This document shows positions 1 to 8,754 of a stretch of DNA of 41,312 nt, piece by piece. The position numbers and the translations under genes were made by a program. Within the stretch, counting starts at the first letter, position 1. Every line of letters begins with the position of its first letter. The stretch comes from Pseudolabrys sp. (lineage in GTDB: Bacteria; Pseudomonadota; Alphaproteobacteria; Rhizobiales; Xanthobacteraceae), in NCBI GenBank assembly GCA_025929185.1, contig JAICMO010000008.1:1-41312 (forward strand), written 5' to 3'. The notes under the pieces are model-generated. The model did no database searches and was not told the DNA's origin. It worked only from the letters and a program-made list of their open reading frames with translations.

Positions 1-291
1 AAAGCCTTGGGCAAACAGCGCGCGCGTGACGCGGTATTCGCGATCGACCGCGTGTGCGGACGGCAGCAGCTTGCCCGGCGGCTTGCGCCGCAGCACGTAG
101 GAGTGCGCAGGTGTTTCCAGGAGATAAGTCGGATTGGATTGCCCGCCTTTGAACTGGCTAATCGTCAGCGGACCGCCGAAGTCCTGAACGCGGTCGCTTA
201 GAAAGCTTTCCAGCTTTCCGGCGTCGAGGCGCAAAACGTCTGCGACATCCTTCGTGCCGGAAAACGCCGATTGCCGGTCGATGCTGGTCAT
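1..291 (-). CDS. Phosphotransferase family protein, N-terminal part (cut by window edge)
   Basis: The minus strand is open from an ATG at 291 to the first base, giving 97 residues of an N-terminus. It contains a glycine-rich stretch (FKGGQSNPTYLL) followed by YVLRRKPPGKLLPSAHAVDREY. That pattern belongs to the aminoglycoside-phosphotransferase-like kinases related to the N-terminal domain of ACAD10/ACAD11, which are usually encoded next to acyl-CoA dehydrogenases. In the family the glycine-rich loop and the following Arg/Lys bind ATP. The gene begins 43 bases after the dehalogenase-like gene on the same strand, so the two may be co-transcribed. The catalytic region lies outside the window, so activity and substrate cannot be judged. 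Confidence 0.8.
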   Translation of the reverse strand, partial: MTSIDRQSAFSGTKDVADVLRLDAGKLESFLSDRVQDFGGPLTISQFKGGQSNPTYLLETPAHSYVLRRKPPGKLLPSAHAVDREYRVTRALFAQGF

Positions 292-334
292 GCGGTGCCG
301 TTCGCTTGCAAAGCTTTCGAGGCCGGGCGCTAAT

Positions 335-1240
335 CTATGCGGCGGTAAAAAAGGAAAGCAATGCCGCCGCGGTGGCGCCCGGATTTTCTTCCGTCAGGAA
401 ATGCCCCGAGTCGATCGGCTCGCCGCGCACGTCACTCGCCCACTGCCGCCAGATTTTTAACGGACCGCCGGTCTCGTTCGGAATTCCCGCCGCTCCCCAA
501 AGCGCCAGCAGCGGGCATGCGATCGTTTTGCCGGCCGCGCGATCGGCTTCGTCGTTGACGAGATCGGCGCCGCGTCCGGCCCGGTAATCTTCGCAATGCG
601 CGTGGATGCGTACCGGATCGGCGAACGCGGCGCGGTAGTGATCCAGAGCGCGCGGATCGAAGGCCGATAGATTTTTGGCCTTTGTCCAGCTCGCCATCTT
701 CCACTCGAGGTATTCAACCGGCGCTTTCTCGATCAGCATTTCCGGCAGCGGATAAGGTTGCGCGAGAAAAGGCCAGTGCCAGACCTTCATCGCCATGTTG
801 CGATCCATGCCATGCCACATGTCATAGGTCGGCACGATATCGAGCGTCGCCATGCGCTCGACGCGTCCGGGATGATCGAGCGCGAGCCGGTACGCCACGC
901 GGCCGCCGCGATCGTGCCCGGCAAGCAGGAATCGCACGTGGCCAAGCTTCTCCATGACTTCGATCATGACATTGGCCATCGACCGCTTGTCGTACGGCGC
1001 GTGCGCGCTATCGGCATCCGGCGCGGCAGACCAGCCGTATCCGGGCAAGTCGGGAATGACGAGTGCGAAACGCGCGGCAAGCGCCGGGGCGACGCGATGC
1101 CACATGACGTTCGTCTGCGTATAGCCGTGCAGGAGCAGCAGGGGCGGGCCGTCTCCGTCGCTGCGCGCAAAGATTCTGCCGACCGAAGTATCGATCCAGC
1201 GCGAGGCAAAATCGGGAAACAGATCGGCGAGGTCGGTCAT
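335..1240 (-). CDS. Fluoroacetate/haloacetate dehalogenase-type alpha/beta hydrolase
   Basis: This is a 301-residue alpha/beta hydrolase. From the ATG at 1240 every residue described for the Rhodopseudomonas fluoroacetate dehalogenase falls at the same number: nucleophile D110 (GHDRGGR), R111 and R114 for the carboxylate, D134 (LDIVPTY), H155-W156 (WHWPF), W185 and Y219 for the halide, and H280 (SGHF). The oxyanion loop is LLLHGYTQ. In that family the enzyme hydrolyses haloacetates, including the C-F bond, to glycolate in the cytoplasm. The reading frame stays open upstream to 1342, and an ATG at 1252 is possible, but family length and numbering favour 1240. The identity of the family is clear; preference for fluoroacetate over chloroacetate is inference from residues remembered, not aligned. 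Confidence 0.88.
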   Translation of the reverse strand: MTDLADLFPDFASRWIDTSVGRIFARSDGDGPPLLLLHGYTQTNVMWHRVAPALAARFALVIPDLPGYGWSAAPDADSAHAPYDKRSMANVMIEVMEKLGHVRFLLAGHDRGGRVAYRLALDHPGRVERMATLDIVPTYDMWHGMDRNMAMKVWHWPFLAQPYPLPEMLIEKAPVEYLEWKMASWTKAKNLSAFDPRALDHYRAAFADPVRIHAHCEDYRAGRGADLVNDEADRAAGKTIACPLLALWGAAGIPNETGGPLKIWRQWASDVRGEPIDSGHFLTEENPGATAAALLSFFTAA

Positions 1241-1315
1241 GTCATGCCGCATAAGGAGCGGATGACCATATCGGACCGACAGCGGCCGCGCAAAATGCGG
1301 TGCGTTAAAGCAAGA

Positions 1316-1337
1316 GGCCCGGTCGTCGAACCGGGCC
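1316..1337 (-). terminator. Probable intrinsic terminator after the 70-residue exported-protein gene
   Basis: On the minus strand GGCCCGG and CCGGGCC form a 7-base stem around an 8-base loop, followed by the T-rich run TCTTGCTTT. It lies about 50 bases after the stop at 1388, before the dehalogenase start. Confidence 0.6.
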
Positions 1338-1387
1338 CCCACTTTCTTGTGCGATGTGGCTCAGTGGTCCTGTCTGCACGATATCGC

Positions 1388-1600
1388 TCAGTAGTCCTGC
1401 CCATGCGCGTCGCGCAGCATTTGCAGCCTGATATTCGCATCGGGATCGCGGCCGACGATCTCGTTGCCGAACTGGACGGCGACACCGTCCGGCACGGCGG
1501 CATAAGCACCATCGTCGCTGCTGCGATAAGAAGGGCTTTGCGCCAGAGCGGGAGATGCGATGGCGGTCGCGAACGTAACGATCAAGAGGTACTTCTTCAT
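1388..1600 (-). CDS. Small exported protein of unknown function (paralogue 1)
   Basis: This is a 70-residue protein starting MKKYLLIVTFATAIASPALA, a typical Sec signal peptide with an AxA cleavage site near residue 20. The mature part is about 50 residues and ends in a motif shared with the next gene upstream: VGRDPDANIRLQMLRDA, then G-x-x-Y at the C-terminus. No known domain is recognised. The upstream strand carries GAGTC shortly before the ATG as a weak ribosome-binding site. It has its own hairpin terminator at 1316-1337. It is probably periplasmic. The shared motif and tandem position mean it arose by duplication together with the gene at 1853-2083. Confidence 0.75.
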   Translation of the reverse strand: MKKYLLIVTFATAIASPALAQSPSYRSSDDGAYAAVPDGVAVQFGNEIVGRDPDANIRLQMLRDAHGQDY

Positions 1601-1800
1601 GTTAGACTCCTATGGTTACCAGCCCATAATGTGACTGTAAGCCTTTGCTTCTTCTTTAGGGGTGAACTAGCGCACACTTGTTCTCGACGGCGTTCGAATT
1701 TACTCGCAATTTATGTTGCGGGTTCCCTGGTCGCGAAAGCCAACATGCAAGCAACAGAAGATGCCGTTGATCGCGTGCGCATCCGCATTTTTCGCCGATA

Positions 1801-1837
1801 AACGCGGAGTCCGATTTTGCAAACCGGGCCCCGCGTT
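1801..1837 (-). terminator. Possible terminator after the 76-residue exported-protein gene
   Basis: AACGCGG (1801-1807) and CCGCGTT (1831-1837) can pair as a 7-base stem, followed on the minus strand by TTTATCG. The loop is long (23 bases), so this is weaker than the terminator at 1316-1337. Like that one it contains GGGCCCGG. Confidence 0.4.
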
Positions 1838-1852
1838 GTTTCGAAACTGCGC

Positions 1853-2083
1853 TTAGTACGCGTAACCCTCCGCGTCGCGCAGCAATTGCAGCCTGACGTT
1901 CGCATCCGGATCGCGACCGACGAATTGATCGTCGAAGATGACGTTCTGTCCAGGCGCCGCTGCATAAGAGCTGTACGCCGCCCCGGCGGCCGTTTCGGTT
2001 TGCACCGCGCGCTTATGCGAGGCGGCGAATGCGGGAGAAGCGACGAGAGCCGCGAGCGCAACAGTTGTCAGAAAGGTTTTCAT
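1853..2083 (-). CDS. Small exported protein of unknown function (paralogue 2)
   Basis: This is a 76-residue protein with a signal peptide (MKTFLTTVALAALVASPAFA) and a mature part of about 55 residues. The C-terminal block VGRDPDANVRLQLLRDA-G-x-x-Y matches the neighbouring paralogue almost residue for residue, whereas the middle differs (here rich in Ala, Tyr and Ser). The conserved tail is therefore likely the functional part. It is separated from the first copy by about 250 bases containing a hairpin, so each gene is probably transcribed alone. Function is unknown. The wider family appears to be one of the short secreted proteins common in Bradyrhizobium-like genomes, which is an impression and not a search result. 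Confidence 0.75.
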   Translation of the reverse strand: MKTFLTTVALAALVASPAFAASHKRAVQTETAAGAAYSSYAAAPGQNVIFDDQFVGRDPDANVRLQLLRDAEGYAY

Positions 2084-2325
2084 TTCTTGTCTCCACTTGG
2101 TTGTGACAGTGCGCGCAACCTATGCAGCGCGAGATGATTTGCAAAACGCACGCGCGCATGTGAGCCATGTGGAATAAAAGCGATTTTACGTTTTCGTTAT
2201 CGACCTGTTTGCGGATCGAACCCGTCGCATCAAGCACTTAAGATGCGTGCCTCTACTAAAGATCAATTCTGACTCCGATTTCTTATGACGCGGACGTGAA
2301 ACAACCGTGAGCGCCATCAAAATCC

Positions 2326-3609
2326 TTAACGCGAGTCATTCTCGCGTTCGATGGCACGCCAACCGATATCGCGGCGACAAAAGCCGTCTTTCCACTTGAT
2401 ACGATCGACGGCGGCGTAAGCGCGCTGTTGCGCGTCACGCACGGTGGCTCCGGCGGCGCAAATATTTAATACGCGCCCGCCATTCGAAAGAATGCGGTTA
2501 CCGTCGGCTCGCGTGCCGGCGTGAAAAATTTCCACGCCTTCGACTTTCGACGCCTCGTCGAGTCCTTCGATCGGCGTTCCTTTGGCGTAATGCCCGGGGT
2601 AGCCTTTCGCCGCCATCACGACCGTCAGCGCTGCATCGGGATACCAGCGCAGATCGAAATTCCTCAGTTGCCCGTCCCGCGCCGCAAGCAACGCCGGCAC
2701 GAGATCGGACATCATGCGCAGCATCAGCACCTGACATTCCGGGTCGCCGAAGCGCACGTTGAATTCGATCAGCTTCGGCCCGCTGTCGGTAATCATCAGC
2801 CCCGCGAACAAAACGCCTTTATAAGGCGCGCCCATCGCCTTCATGGCGCGGATGGTCGGCAGCACGATCTCATCCATCGTGCGGCCGTTCATGTTCTCGG
2901 TCATGATCGGGGCCGGCGAATAGGCGCCCATGCCGCCGGTGTTGGGTCCTTTGTCGCCGTCGAACACGCGCTTGTGATCCTGCGCGGACGCAAGCGGGAT
3001 GGCGGTGTCGCCGTCGCAAAGGGCGAAGAAGGACGCTTCTTCTCCTCGCAGGAATTCCTCGATCACGATTTCCCAAGCCGGCGCGCCGAGCCCGCCGCCG
3101 AACATCATGTCGATCGCCGCTTCGGCCTCCGCCACCGTTTCAGCGACGACAACCCCTTTGCCGGCGGCAAGCCCGTCCGCCTTCACCACGATCGGCGCGC
3201 CTTTTTTGCGCACGTAATCTTTTGCCGGCGCGGGCTGCTTGAAACGCTCGTAGGCGCCTGTCGGAATGTCATTCGCCTTGCAGAGGTCTTTCGTGAATCC
3301 CTTTGAGCCTTCGAGCCGCGCCGCCCACTTGCTCGGCCCGAAGGTCTTCAAGCCGGCCGCTTCAAGATCGTCGGCTATCCCGGCGCACAGCGGCGCTTCC
3401 GGGCCGACGACGACAAAATCGATTTTGTTCTCCTTCGCAAAGGCAATGACCGCCGCGTGATCCGCGATATCGAGCGCCACGCACTCGGCTTCGCGCGCGA
3501 TGCCCGCATTGCCCGGCGCGCAATAAAGGCGCTCGCAAAGCGGGCTTGCGGCGATTTTCCAGGCGAGCGCGTGTTCGCGCCCGCCGGAGCCGAGAAGAAG
3601 GATGTTCAT
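2326..3609 (-). CDS. purD: Phosphoribosylamine--glycine ligase (GARS)
   Basis: PurD joins glycine to 5-phosphoribosylamine with ATP, the second step of purine synthesis, in the cytoplasm. The 427-residue protein starts [20 protein letters not shown], the GARS N-domain. It continues into an ATP-grasp domain with [15 protein letters not shown] and [12 protein letters not shown], then [22 protein letters not shown], and carries the GARS signature RFGDPECQ. Length matches the family (about 420-430). The frame is open upstream to 3726, but the ATG at 3609 begins the conserved sequence and follows an AGAGAA ribosome-binding site, so it was chosen. The gene diverges from xseA with about 95 bases between the starts, a shared promoter region. 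Confidence 0.97.
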   Translation of the reverse strand: MNILLLGSGGREHALAWKIAASPLCERLYCAPGNAGIAREAECVALDIADHAAVIAFAKENKIDFVVVGPEAPLCAGIADDLEAAGLKTFGPSKWAARLEGSKGFTKDLCKANDIPTGAYERFKQPAPAKDYVRKKGAPIVVKADGLAAGKGVVVAETVAEAEAAIDMMFGGGLGAPAWEIVIEEFLRGEEASFFALCDGDTAIPLASAQDHKRVFDGDKGPNTGGMGAYSPAPIMTENMNGRTMDEIVLPTIRAMKAMGAPYKGVLFAGLMITDSGPKLIEFNVRFGDPECQVLMLRMMSDLVPALLAARDGQLRNFDLRWYPDAALTVVMAAKGYPGHYAKGTPIEGLDEASKVEGVEIFHAGTRADGNRILSNGGRVLNICAAGATVRDAQQRAYAAVDRIKWKDGFCRRDIGWRAIERENDSR

Positions 3610-3703
3610 GTTTGCATTCTCTTCACGCCCAAACCGGCCTTGACCCGGCCGCAACGGCGGCTTTTGTGTAACATGCCGGTTCAGCCCGCAAGAGATTCGC
3701 CCC

Positions 3704-5146
3704 GTGTCCGAAGCTGCGCTCAACAATCTGATCGAGTGGACCGTCTCCGAACTGTCGGCCGCGCTGCGGCGGACAGTCGAGGACGCCTACGGCTATGTGC
3801 GCGTGCGCGGGGAGGTGTCCGGTTTCAAGGGCGCGGCGCCGTCCGGCCACTGCTATTTCCGCCTGAAGGACGACAAGGCGGTTCTCGAGGCGGTGATCTG
3901 GAAGGCCACGTTTGCCCGCATGCGGGTGAAGCCGGAGGAAGGACTGGACGTCGTCGTGTCGGGCCGGCTCACGACTTTCGCCGGCTCGTCGAAATATCAG
4001 ATCGTCATCGACACGCTCGAGCCGGCCGGCATCGGCGCGCTCATGAAGCTGCTCGAAGAGCGCAAGAAGAAACTTGCCGCCGAAGGCCTGTTCGATGCCG
4101 CGCGCAAACAGTTGCTGCCGTTCTTGCCTGAGACGATCGGCGTGGTGACCTCGCCGACGGGCGCCGTCATTCGCGACATCCTGCATCGGTTGCAGGATCG
4201 CTTTCCCCGGCGCGTCATCGTGTGGCCGGTGCGGGTGCAGGGCGAAAGCTCGGCCGCCGAGGTGGCGAACGCGATACGCGGCTTCAATGCGCTGCCGGAG
4301 GTAGGCGCGATCGCGCGGCCGGATATTATTATCGTCGCGCGTGGCGGCGGCTCGCTCGAAGACCTCTGGTCGTTCAACGAGGAGATCGTGGTGCGCGCCG
4401 CCGCCGAGAGCATGATCCCGCTCATTTCGGCGGTCGGTCACGAAACCGACGTCACCTTGATCGATTTTGCTTCGGACAAAAGAGCGCCGACGCCGACGGC
4501 GGCCGCTGAAATTGCCGTGCCGGTGCGCGCGGAGTTGATCGCCGAGGTGATGAGCAAGGCGCGGCGCGCGCTCGCCTGTTGGCAACGGGGTCAGGAGCAC
4601 CGGCGGACGGAATTGCGCGCCGCCGCGCGCGCGTTGCCGGCGCTCGATCAAATTCTCGCCGCCCCGCGGCAGCGGCTCGATGCCTGCGCCGCGCGATTGC
4701 CTCGCGCGCTGACGGCGAACGCGCAAACGCATCACCGCGAATTTGCCCGCGCGGCGGCGCGGCTGTCGCCGCTGCTGCTGAGGCAACGCATTGTGCGCGG
4801 GAAAGAGATAACCAAGGCGCTGGGCGAGCGCAGGCTGCGCTGTTATCGGTTCTATCTCGACCATCGAATGCAGCGCGTGCGCTCCGCCGGACAATTGCTG
4901 GAGGCCTTTTCCTATCGCAAGGTGCTCGAGCGCGGCTACGCGCTTGTGCGCGACGACGGCGGCCGGCCGTTGCGCTCTGCCGCCGCCGTTTCGAGCCGCA
5001 TGCGCCTCGACATCGAATTTTCCGACGGCCGCGTCGGCGTGACTGCGGACGATCGGGACGGGACTTCGCCAGTCGCCGCGCCGAAGCCAAAGCGACCTCG
5101 CGGCGGTGAAGGGTCCGGCGGGCAGGGAAGCTTGTTCGGCGCATAA
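3704..5146 (+). CDS. xseA: Exodeoxyribonuclease VII large subunit
   Basis: XseA, with the small subunit XseB, degrades single-stranded DNA to short oligonucleotides. The 480-residue protein starts at a GTG. It has an N-terminal OB-fold (about residues 10-105, [20 protein letters not shown] to the [14 protein letters not shown] region), then the catalytic core with [12 protein letters not shown] (148-159), [14 protein letters not shown] (213-226) and GHETD (245-249). A long Ala/Arg-rich, probably coiled-coil stretch follows (about 290-400). The C-terminal tail ends in a basic, Gly-rich segment ([21 protein letters not shown] region). xseB is not in the window. Length is close to the usual 450-540. 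Confidence 0.97.
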   Translation: MSEAALNNLIEWTVSELSAALRRTVEDAYGYVRVRGEVSGFKGAAPSGHCYFRLKDDKAVLEAVIWKATFARMRVKPEEGLDVVVSGRLTTFAGSSKYQIVIDTLEPAGIGALMKLLEERKKKLAAEGLFDAARKQLLPFLPETIGVVTSPTGAVIRDILHRLQDRFPRRVIVWPVRVQGESSAAEVANAIRGFNALPEVGAIARPDIIIVARGGGSLEDLWSFNEEIVVRAAAESMIPLISAVGHETDVTLIDFASDKRAPTPTAAAEIAVPVRAELIAEVMSKARRALACWQRGQEHRRTELRAAARALPALDQILAAPRQRLDACAARLPRALTANAQTHHREFARAAARLSPLLLRQRIVRGKEITKALGERRLRCYRFYLDHRMQRVRSAGQLLEAFSYRKVLERGYALVRDDGGRPLRSAAAVSSRMRLDIEFSDGRVGVTADDRDGTSPVAAPKPKRPRGGEGSGGQGSLFGA

Positions 5147-5235
5147 CCAACTTGCCGGCGATCGGGGTTTCGCTCGCCGCTGCGAACGACTATCTTCGCC
5201 TTGCAAGGCGCAAAGCGGCGCGCAGGCAGGGTCCC

Positions 5236-5454
5236 GTGCTCAATCGCTACGATCGTTCCGTTCCCATGAGCGGCGAAGCCGAGGTGAAATACCTCGACGG
5301 CGATTTCCGCGTCGTGCGGCCGGGCGCCTTCGTGCGCTGCGCGGTGACCGGCGTGCCGATTCCGCTCGAAGAGCTCAAATACTGGAGCGTCGATTTGCAG
5401 GAGGCTTACGCCAGCCCGGAAGCCGTTTTGCAACGTCATAACGGGCAGGGCTAA
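5236..5454 (+). CDS. DUF2093 domain protein
   Basis: A small protein following xseA on the same strand. The conserved part is NRYDRS...EAEVKYLDGDFRVVRPGAFVRCAVTGVPIPLEELKYWSVDLQEAYASPEAVL, which I recognise as DUF2093, a short alphaproteobacterial family of unknown function. The Cys in RCAVTG and the following short loop look like half of a metal-binding knuckle, but no second Cys pair is present. The frame opens at a TTG at 5152 (100 residues). I prefer the GTG at 5236 (72 residues) because it begins exactly at the conserved block and follows GGCAGGG. It converges on lpxK with 6 bases between stop codons, leaving no room for a separate terminator. Confidence 0.8.
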   Translation: MLNRYDRSVPMSGEAEVKYLDGDFRVVRPGAFVRCAVTGVPIPLEELKYWSVDLQEAYASPEAVLQRHNGQG

Positions 5455-5460
5455 AGACGC

Positions 5461-6453
5461 CTATTTCCGGACTGCGGTAAGCACCAGTCGGCGCAACTCG
5501 TCCCTCTCACCCACTTCGAGCGTCACGGGCAACGTGCGCGTGCGCGTGCAGAGCGCGGCAAGCACCGGATCGCCGGTCATGCGGGCGTGATCCTTTTCCG
5601 TCGTCAGCAGACTCAGGCCCTCGTGTTCCGCCTGCATGACGAGCGCGGCGGCTTCCTCCGCGGTAAACGCGTGATGGTCCGGGAATGCCCGGCGGACCGG
5701 CGCGGCGATTCCGGCCTCTTCGATCGTCTCAAAAAATTTTTCCGGGTCGCCGATGCCGGCGAAGGCCAAAACTTTTCGGCTTTTGAGCGCTGTGACCGCG
5801 GCGGCGTCGGGCGCCAAACGCCCGTGCAGGACCGGCAGGTTGCGTGTCGACATGGTTACGTTTGCTGCGCCGGATGAATTCCCGACGACGAGCAATGCAT
5901 CGGTGCGATCCAGTTGCGGGTTGAGCGGCGCGCGCAGGGGCCCGGCCGGAAAGACCCTCCCGTTGCCGATCCCGCGCCGGCCGTCGACGACCGCGATGGT
6001 CAAGTCCTTCGCCAGTGACGGATTCTGCATGCCGTCGTCCATGACGAGGACGCTCGCGTCTCGTTCGATTGCGGCCTTTGCCCCGGCGAGACGATCGCGC
6101 GAGACGATTGCCGGCGCGTTGCGCGCCAGCAGCAAAGCTTCGTCGCCGACATCGCGCGCCGTGTGCGAGGCAGCGTCGACCGGGACCGGCCCGGCCAACC
6201 GGCCGCCGTAGCCGCGGCTGAGGCAAAACGGCCGTTCGCCGGCATCGATCAGCATACGCGCGATGGCGATCGCTGCCGGTGTCTTGCCCGTGCCGCCGAC
6301 GGTGAAATTGCCGACGCAGATGACCGGAACTGCCACTTTTGTGCTTGGGCGGCTTAGACGGGCGCGAGCGATCGCGCCGTAAACTGCTGCAAATGGGGAA
6401 AGGAGCGCCGCCGCCGGCCCTGGATCGCGCCACCAGAAGGACGGCTCACGCAT
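5461..6453 (-). CDS. lpxK: Tetraacyldisaccharide 4'-kinase
   Basis: LpxK phosphorylates the 4' position of the lipid A disaccharide at the cytoplasmic face of the inner membrane. The 330-residue protein has the typical start MREPSFWWRDPGPAAALLSP, with a hydrophobic N-terminal segment, the P-loop GGTGKTP near residues 53-59 preceded by VICVGNFTV, and the conserved LVMDDGMQNPSL further on. The ATG at 6453 lies inside the end of waaA (8-base overlap), so the two are translationally coupled. Together with waaA and the upstream acyltransferase-like gene it forms the lipid A end of a six-gene operon running from 10909 down to 5461. Confidence 0.96.
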   Translation of the reverse strand: MREPSFWWRDPGPAAALLSPFAAVYGAIARARLSRPSTKVAVPVICVGNFTVGGTGKTPAAIAIARMLIDAGERPFCLSRGYGGRLAGPVPVDAASHTARDVGDEALLLARNAPAIVSRDRLAGAKAAIERDASVLVMDDGMQNPSLAKDLTIAVVDGRRGIGNGRVFPAGPLRAPLNPQLDRTDALLVVGNSSGAANVTMSTRNLPVLHGRLAPDAAAVTALKSRKVLAFAGIGDPEKFFETIEEAGIAAPVRRAFPDHHAFTAEEAAALVMQAEHEGLSLLTTEKDHARMTGDPVLAALCTRTRTLPVTLEVGERDELRRLVLTAVRK

Positions 6454-7780
6454 GGCGCGCTTGGCCCAACCGCAGTTGCAGCAGGTAAGGATCGAGCGCG
6501 CGCATGGTGCGCTCGAGCGCGCCGCCCAGGCTCTCGACGGTTTGGCGTCCGGCGTCGGCGACCTTCGCGCGTGCAGCCGGATCGGAGAGCCATGCGGCTA
6601 TTCTGTCGGTCAACTCGTCTACATTCCTGATTTGCCTGGCGCCGTTCGCGGCATCGAGCACAGCATAGATTTCCTCGAAGTTGCCGATTTGCGGCCCGTG
6701 CAGGATGGCGGCGCCGAGCTTGGCGGCCTCGATCGGGTTTTGCCCCCCGTGAGGCACCAGGGATCCTCCGATGAAAACGATCGGCGCCAGGCGGTAGATC
6801 AGGCCCAGTTCTCCCATGGTGTCGGCGATGTAAATCGCCGTCGTGCGCTCCGGTTTCTCGCGCAGGGATCGCAGCGCGGAGGTCACGCCGGCGCTCTTGG
6901 CAAGATCGGCGATGCCGGGCCCGCGCTCCGGATGTCGCGGCGCCACGATGGTCAACAGGCCGGGGAAGCGCCCGCGCAGCCGCTTGTGCGCGTCGATGAT
7001 CATTGCCTCTTCGCCGTTGTGCGTGGAGGCGGCGGCGATCACCGGCCGGTCGCGCATGACCTTCTGCAACGTTGCAAGCGCATCCGTGTCGGTCGGCGGC
7101 GGCGGAACGTCGAGCTTGAGATTTCCGGTGGTCACGACGCGTGGCGCGCCGAGTTCCTCATAGCGCGCGCCGTCGGATGACGTGCGGGCGAGGCAAAGAT
7201 CCAAGCGGAGGAGAAGATTGGCGATCGTACGCGGGAAGCGCCGCCAGCGACGAAAGGAGGATTCCGAAAGGCGTCCGTTCACCAGGATCAGCGGCACGCC
7301 TTCATCTGCCGCTTCCAGCATCAAATTCGGCCACAGGTCGGATTCGACGAACAAGGCGAGGTCCGGCTGCCAATGCCGGATGAAGCGGCGGACGAACCGC
7401 GGACTGTCAAGCGGCACGAATTGATGGACGGCGCCGCGCGTCAGGCGCTGCTCAGCCAGCCCAGCCGAGGTAACGGTGCCGGTGGTGACGAGCACGTTGA
7501 AGCCTCGCGCGCGAACGCGCTCGACCAACGGCAAAGCGCTCGTCAATTCGCCCACGCTGGCACCGTGCACCCAAACCAAAGGGCCCGGCGGCCGGGCGAT
7601 CGAGCTTTCGCCGCGCCGCTCGGCCAACCGCGCGCGATGTTCCTTGCCTCTGCTCAAACGGCGCGCCAGCAACAAGGGCGCGAGCGGCGTGGCGACAACC
7701 GACAGCAGCCGGTAAGCGCGCAAGGTTGCCGGCAATCGCTCAGGCACGGGCGCCGCTCTTGTGTGCGTCGGCGACTTCAT
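6446..7780 (-). CDS. waaA: 3-deoxy-D-manno-octulosonic acid (Kdo) transferase
   Basis: WaaA moves Kdo from CMP-Kdo to the lipid A precursor at the inner membrane. The 444-residue protein has an N-terminal membrane-associated stretch (LLSVVATPLAPLLLARRL), then WVHGASVGE, whose Glu is the catalytic base in the family, followed by VLVTTGTVTSAGL. Next come FVPLDSPRFVRRFIRHWQPD, ESDLWPNL and the C-terminal GT-B motifs GGSLVPHGGQNPIEAAKLG. The frame is open to 8002, but everything before the ATG at 7780 overlaps the upstream gene in another frame. From 7780 the overlap is 41 bases. A GTG at 7746, 4 bases from the upstream stop, is the alternative start (432 residues). Confidence 0.94.
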   Translation of the reverse strand: MKSPTHTRAAPVPERLPATLRAYRLLSVVATPLAPLLLARRLSRGKEHRARLAERRGESSIARPPGPLVWVHGASVGELTSALPLVERVRARGFNVLVTTGTVTSAGLAEQRLTRGAVHQFVPLDSPRFVRRFIRHWQPDLALFVESDLWPNLMLEAADEGVPLILVNGRLSESSFRRWRRFPRTIANLLLRLDLCLARTSSDGARYEELGAPRVVTTGNLKLDVPPPPTDTDALATLQKVMRDRPVIAAASTHNGEEAMIIDAHKRLRGRFPGLLTIVAPRHPERGPGIADLAKSAGVTSALRSLREKPERTTAIYIADTMGELGLIYRLAPIVFIGGSLVPHGGQNPIEAAKLGAAILHGPQIGNFEEIYAVLDAANGARQIRNVDELTDRIAAWLSDPAARAKVADAGRQTVESLGGALERTMRALDPYLLQLRLGQARHA

Positions 7781-8450
7781 AGGCGCGCGCCGTGACCGTG
7801 TTGAGCTCGTCCTGTACCCGGCGCCGGGCGGCCTCCAGCGCCGCATCGTCGGCATCGGAAGGGACGGTGATCGCCTCGCTTGCGACCAAGGCCACGCGTC
7901 CAAACGGAAGATTGATCGCGCTGCGATCCCAATTATCGAGTTCGATGCGGCGCTGGCTTGCGATCGCCACGGCATAGATCGGCCTGCCCGACAGTTGCGC
8001 AAGCTTCACGACGCCCAATCCTGCAACGCGCGCAACCTTCGGCACGTCCGCGGTCAGTGCAATGTTGTAACCCTCGCGAAGCGCTTCCAGCATTTCGGTG
8101 AATGCGACGGCGCCGCCCTTGCGATGAAACTCGCCGCTGTGCGCGCCGGAGCCCCGGATCGTCCCGATGCCGAGCTTTTCCGCCGCGCGCGCGTTGATTT
8201 CGCCGTCGCGATGCCGCGAGATCAGCACCTTCGCGCGATGGTTCGGATCGTTGCGTTTGATGAACGGCATCAAAAAATGCTGCCCGTGCCACATGGCGAT
8301 GATCGCCGGAAACTGCACTCTCTCATAAATCGAGGCGGGCTCGAATGTAGCCCGCGACGTCTTCCACACAAGCCGAAGGTACCAGGCCGCGGCCGTTCCG
8401 ATGGCGCCCTGGGCTGGCGGTGAGGCGAGGATGCGCTTGAGCGCCGCCAT
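7740..8450 (-). CDS. Lysophospholipid acyltransferase-superfamily protein (DUF374)
   Basis: This is a 236-residue protein with an N-terminal amphipathic/hydrophobic segment (GAIGTAAAWYLRLVW). The DUF374 core follows: IIAMWHGQHFLMPF, LISRHRDGEINARAAEKLGIGTIRGSG, GYNIALTADVPKVARVAGLGVVKLAQLSGRPIYAVA. In the family the His of WHG and the later Asp/Gly-rich block correspond to the acyltransferase active site. It lies between a DUF4170 gene and waaA in the lipid A operon, so a role in acylating lipid A or another envelope lipid is likely but not proven. The usual aspartate of the HX4D motif is not obvious here, which is typical of DUF374 and leaves catalysis uncertain. Confidence 0.85.
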   Translation of the reverse strand: MAALKRILASPPAQGAIGTAAAWYLRLVWKTSRATFEPASIYERVQFPAIIAMWHGQHFLMPFIKRNDPNHRAKVLISRHRDGEINARAAEKLGIGTIRGSGAHSGEFHRKGGAVAFTEMLEALREGYNIALTADVPKVARVAGLGVVKLAQLSGRPIYAVAIASQRRIELDNWDRSAINLPFGRVALVASEAITVPSDADDAALEAARRRVQDELNTVTARAYEVADAHKSGARA

Positions 8451-8464
8451 GGTGCGATGACGGC

Positions 8465-8716
8465 CTAGCGCACAGCCCCGCCGGTGCTCTCGGGATCGAG
8501 CAAACGGTGCAGATGGACAATGAAGTAGCGCATCTGGGCGTTATCGACGGTCTGCTGCGCTTTTGCCTTCCAGGCAACGTAGGCGGATGCGTAGTTGGGA
8601 AAAATGCCAACCACGTCCATTTTATCGAGGTCCTTGAATTCCGAGCCGCCGATCTCCGTCAGTTCCCCGCCAAAAACGAGGTGCAACAGTTGCTTGCCGG
8701 GAACTCGTTGCGTCAT
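8465..8716 (-). CDS. DUF4170 domain protein
   Basis: An 83-residue protein with the signature LLHLVFGGELTEIGG, DLDKMDVVGIFPNYASAYVAWKAKAQQTVDNA and MRYFIVHLHRLLDPE, recognised as DUF4170, an alphaproteobacterial family of unknown function. There is no signal peptide or membrane segment, so it should be cytoplasmic. It sits 14 bases upstream of the DUF374 acyltransferase gene and 38 bases downstream of the phosphatase gene, inside the lipid A operon, and may assist that pathway. No catalytic residues can be assigned. Confidence 0.88.
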   Translation of the reverse strand: MTQRVPGKQLLHLVFGGELTEIGGSEFKDLDKMDVVGIFPNYASAYVAWKAKAQQTVDNAQMRYFIVHLHRLLDPESTGGAVR

Positions 8717-8754
8717 CAGGCGATCCTGGTTGCCACGCGTCGGAATCGTTCGAC

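Noticed and set aside
758-1801. Long open frame on the plus strand opposite the dehalogenase and the small exported-protein gene
   Set aside because: It lies antisense to well-supported genes and its translation is rich in Arg, His and Gly without domain pattern; typical shadow in GC-rich DNA.
1711-2061. Minus-strand frame that might be a third exported paralogue
   Set aside because: It is an offset frame of the gene at 1853-2083 and contains no signal peptide or the VGRDPDAN motif.
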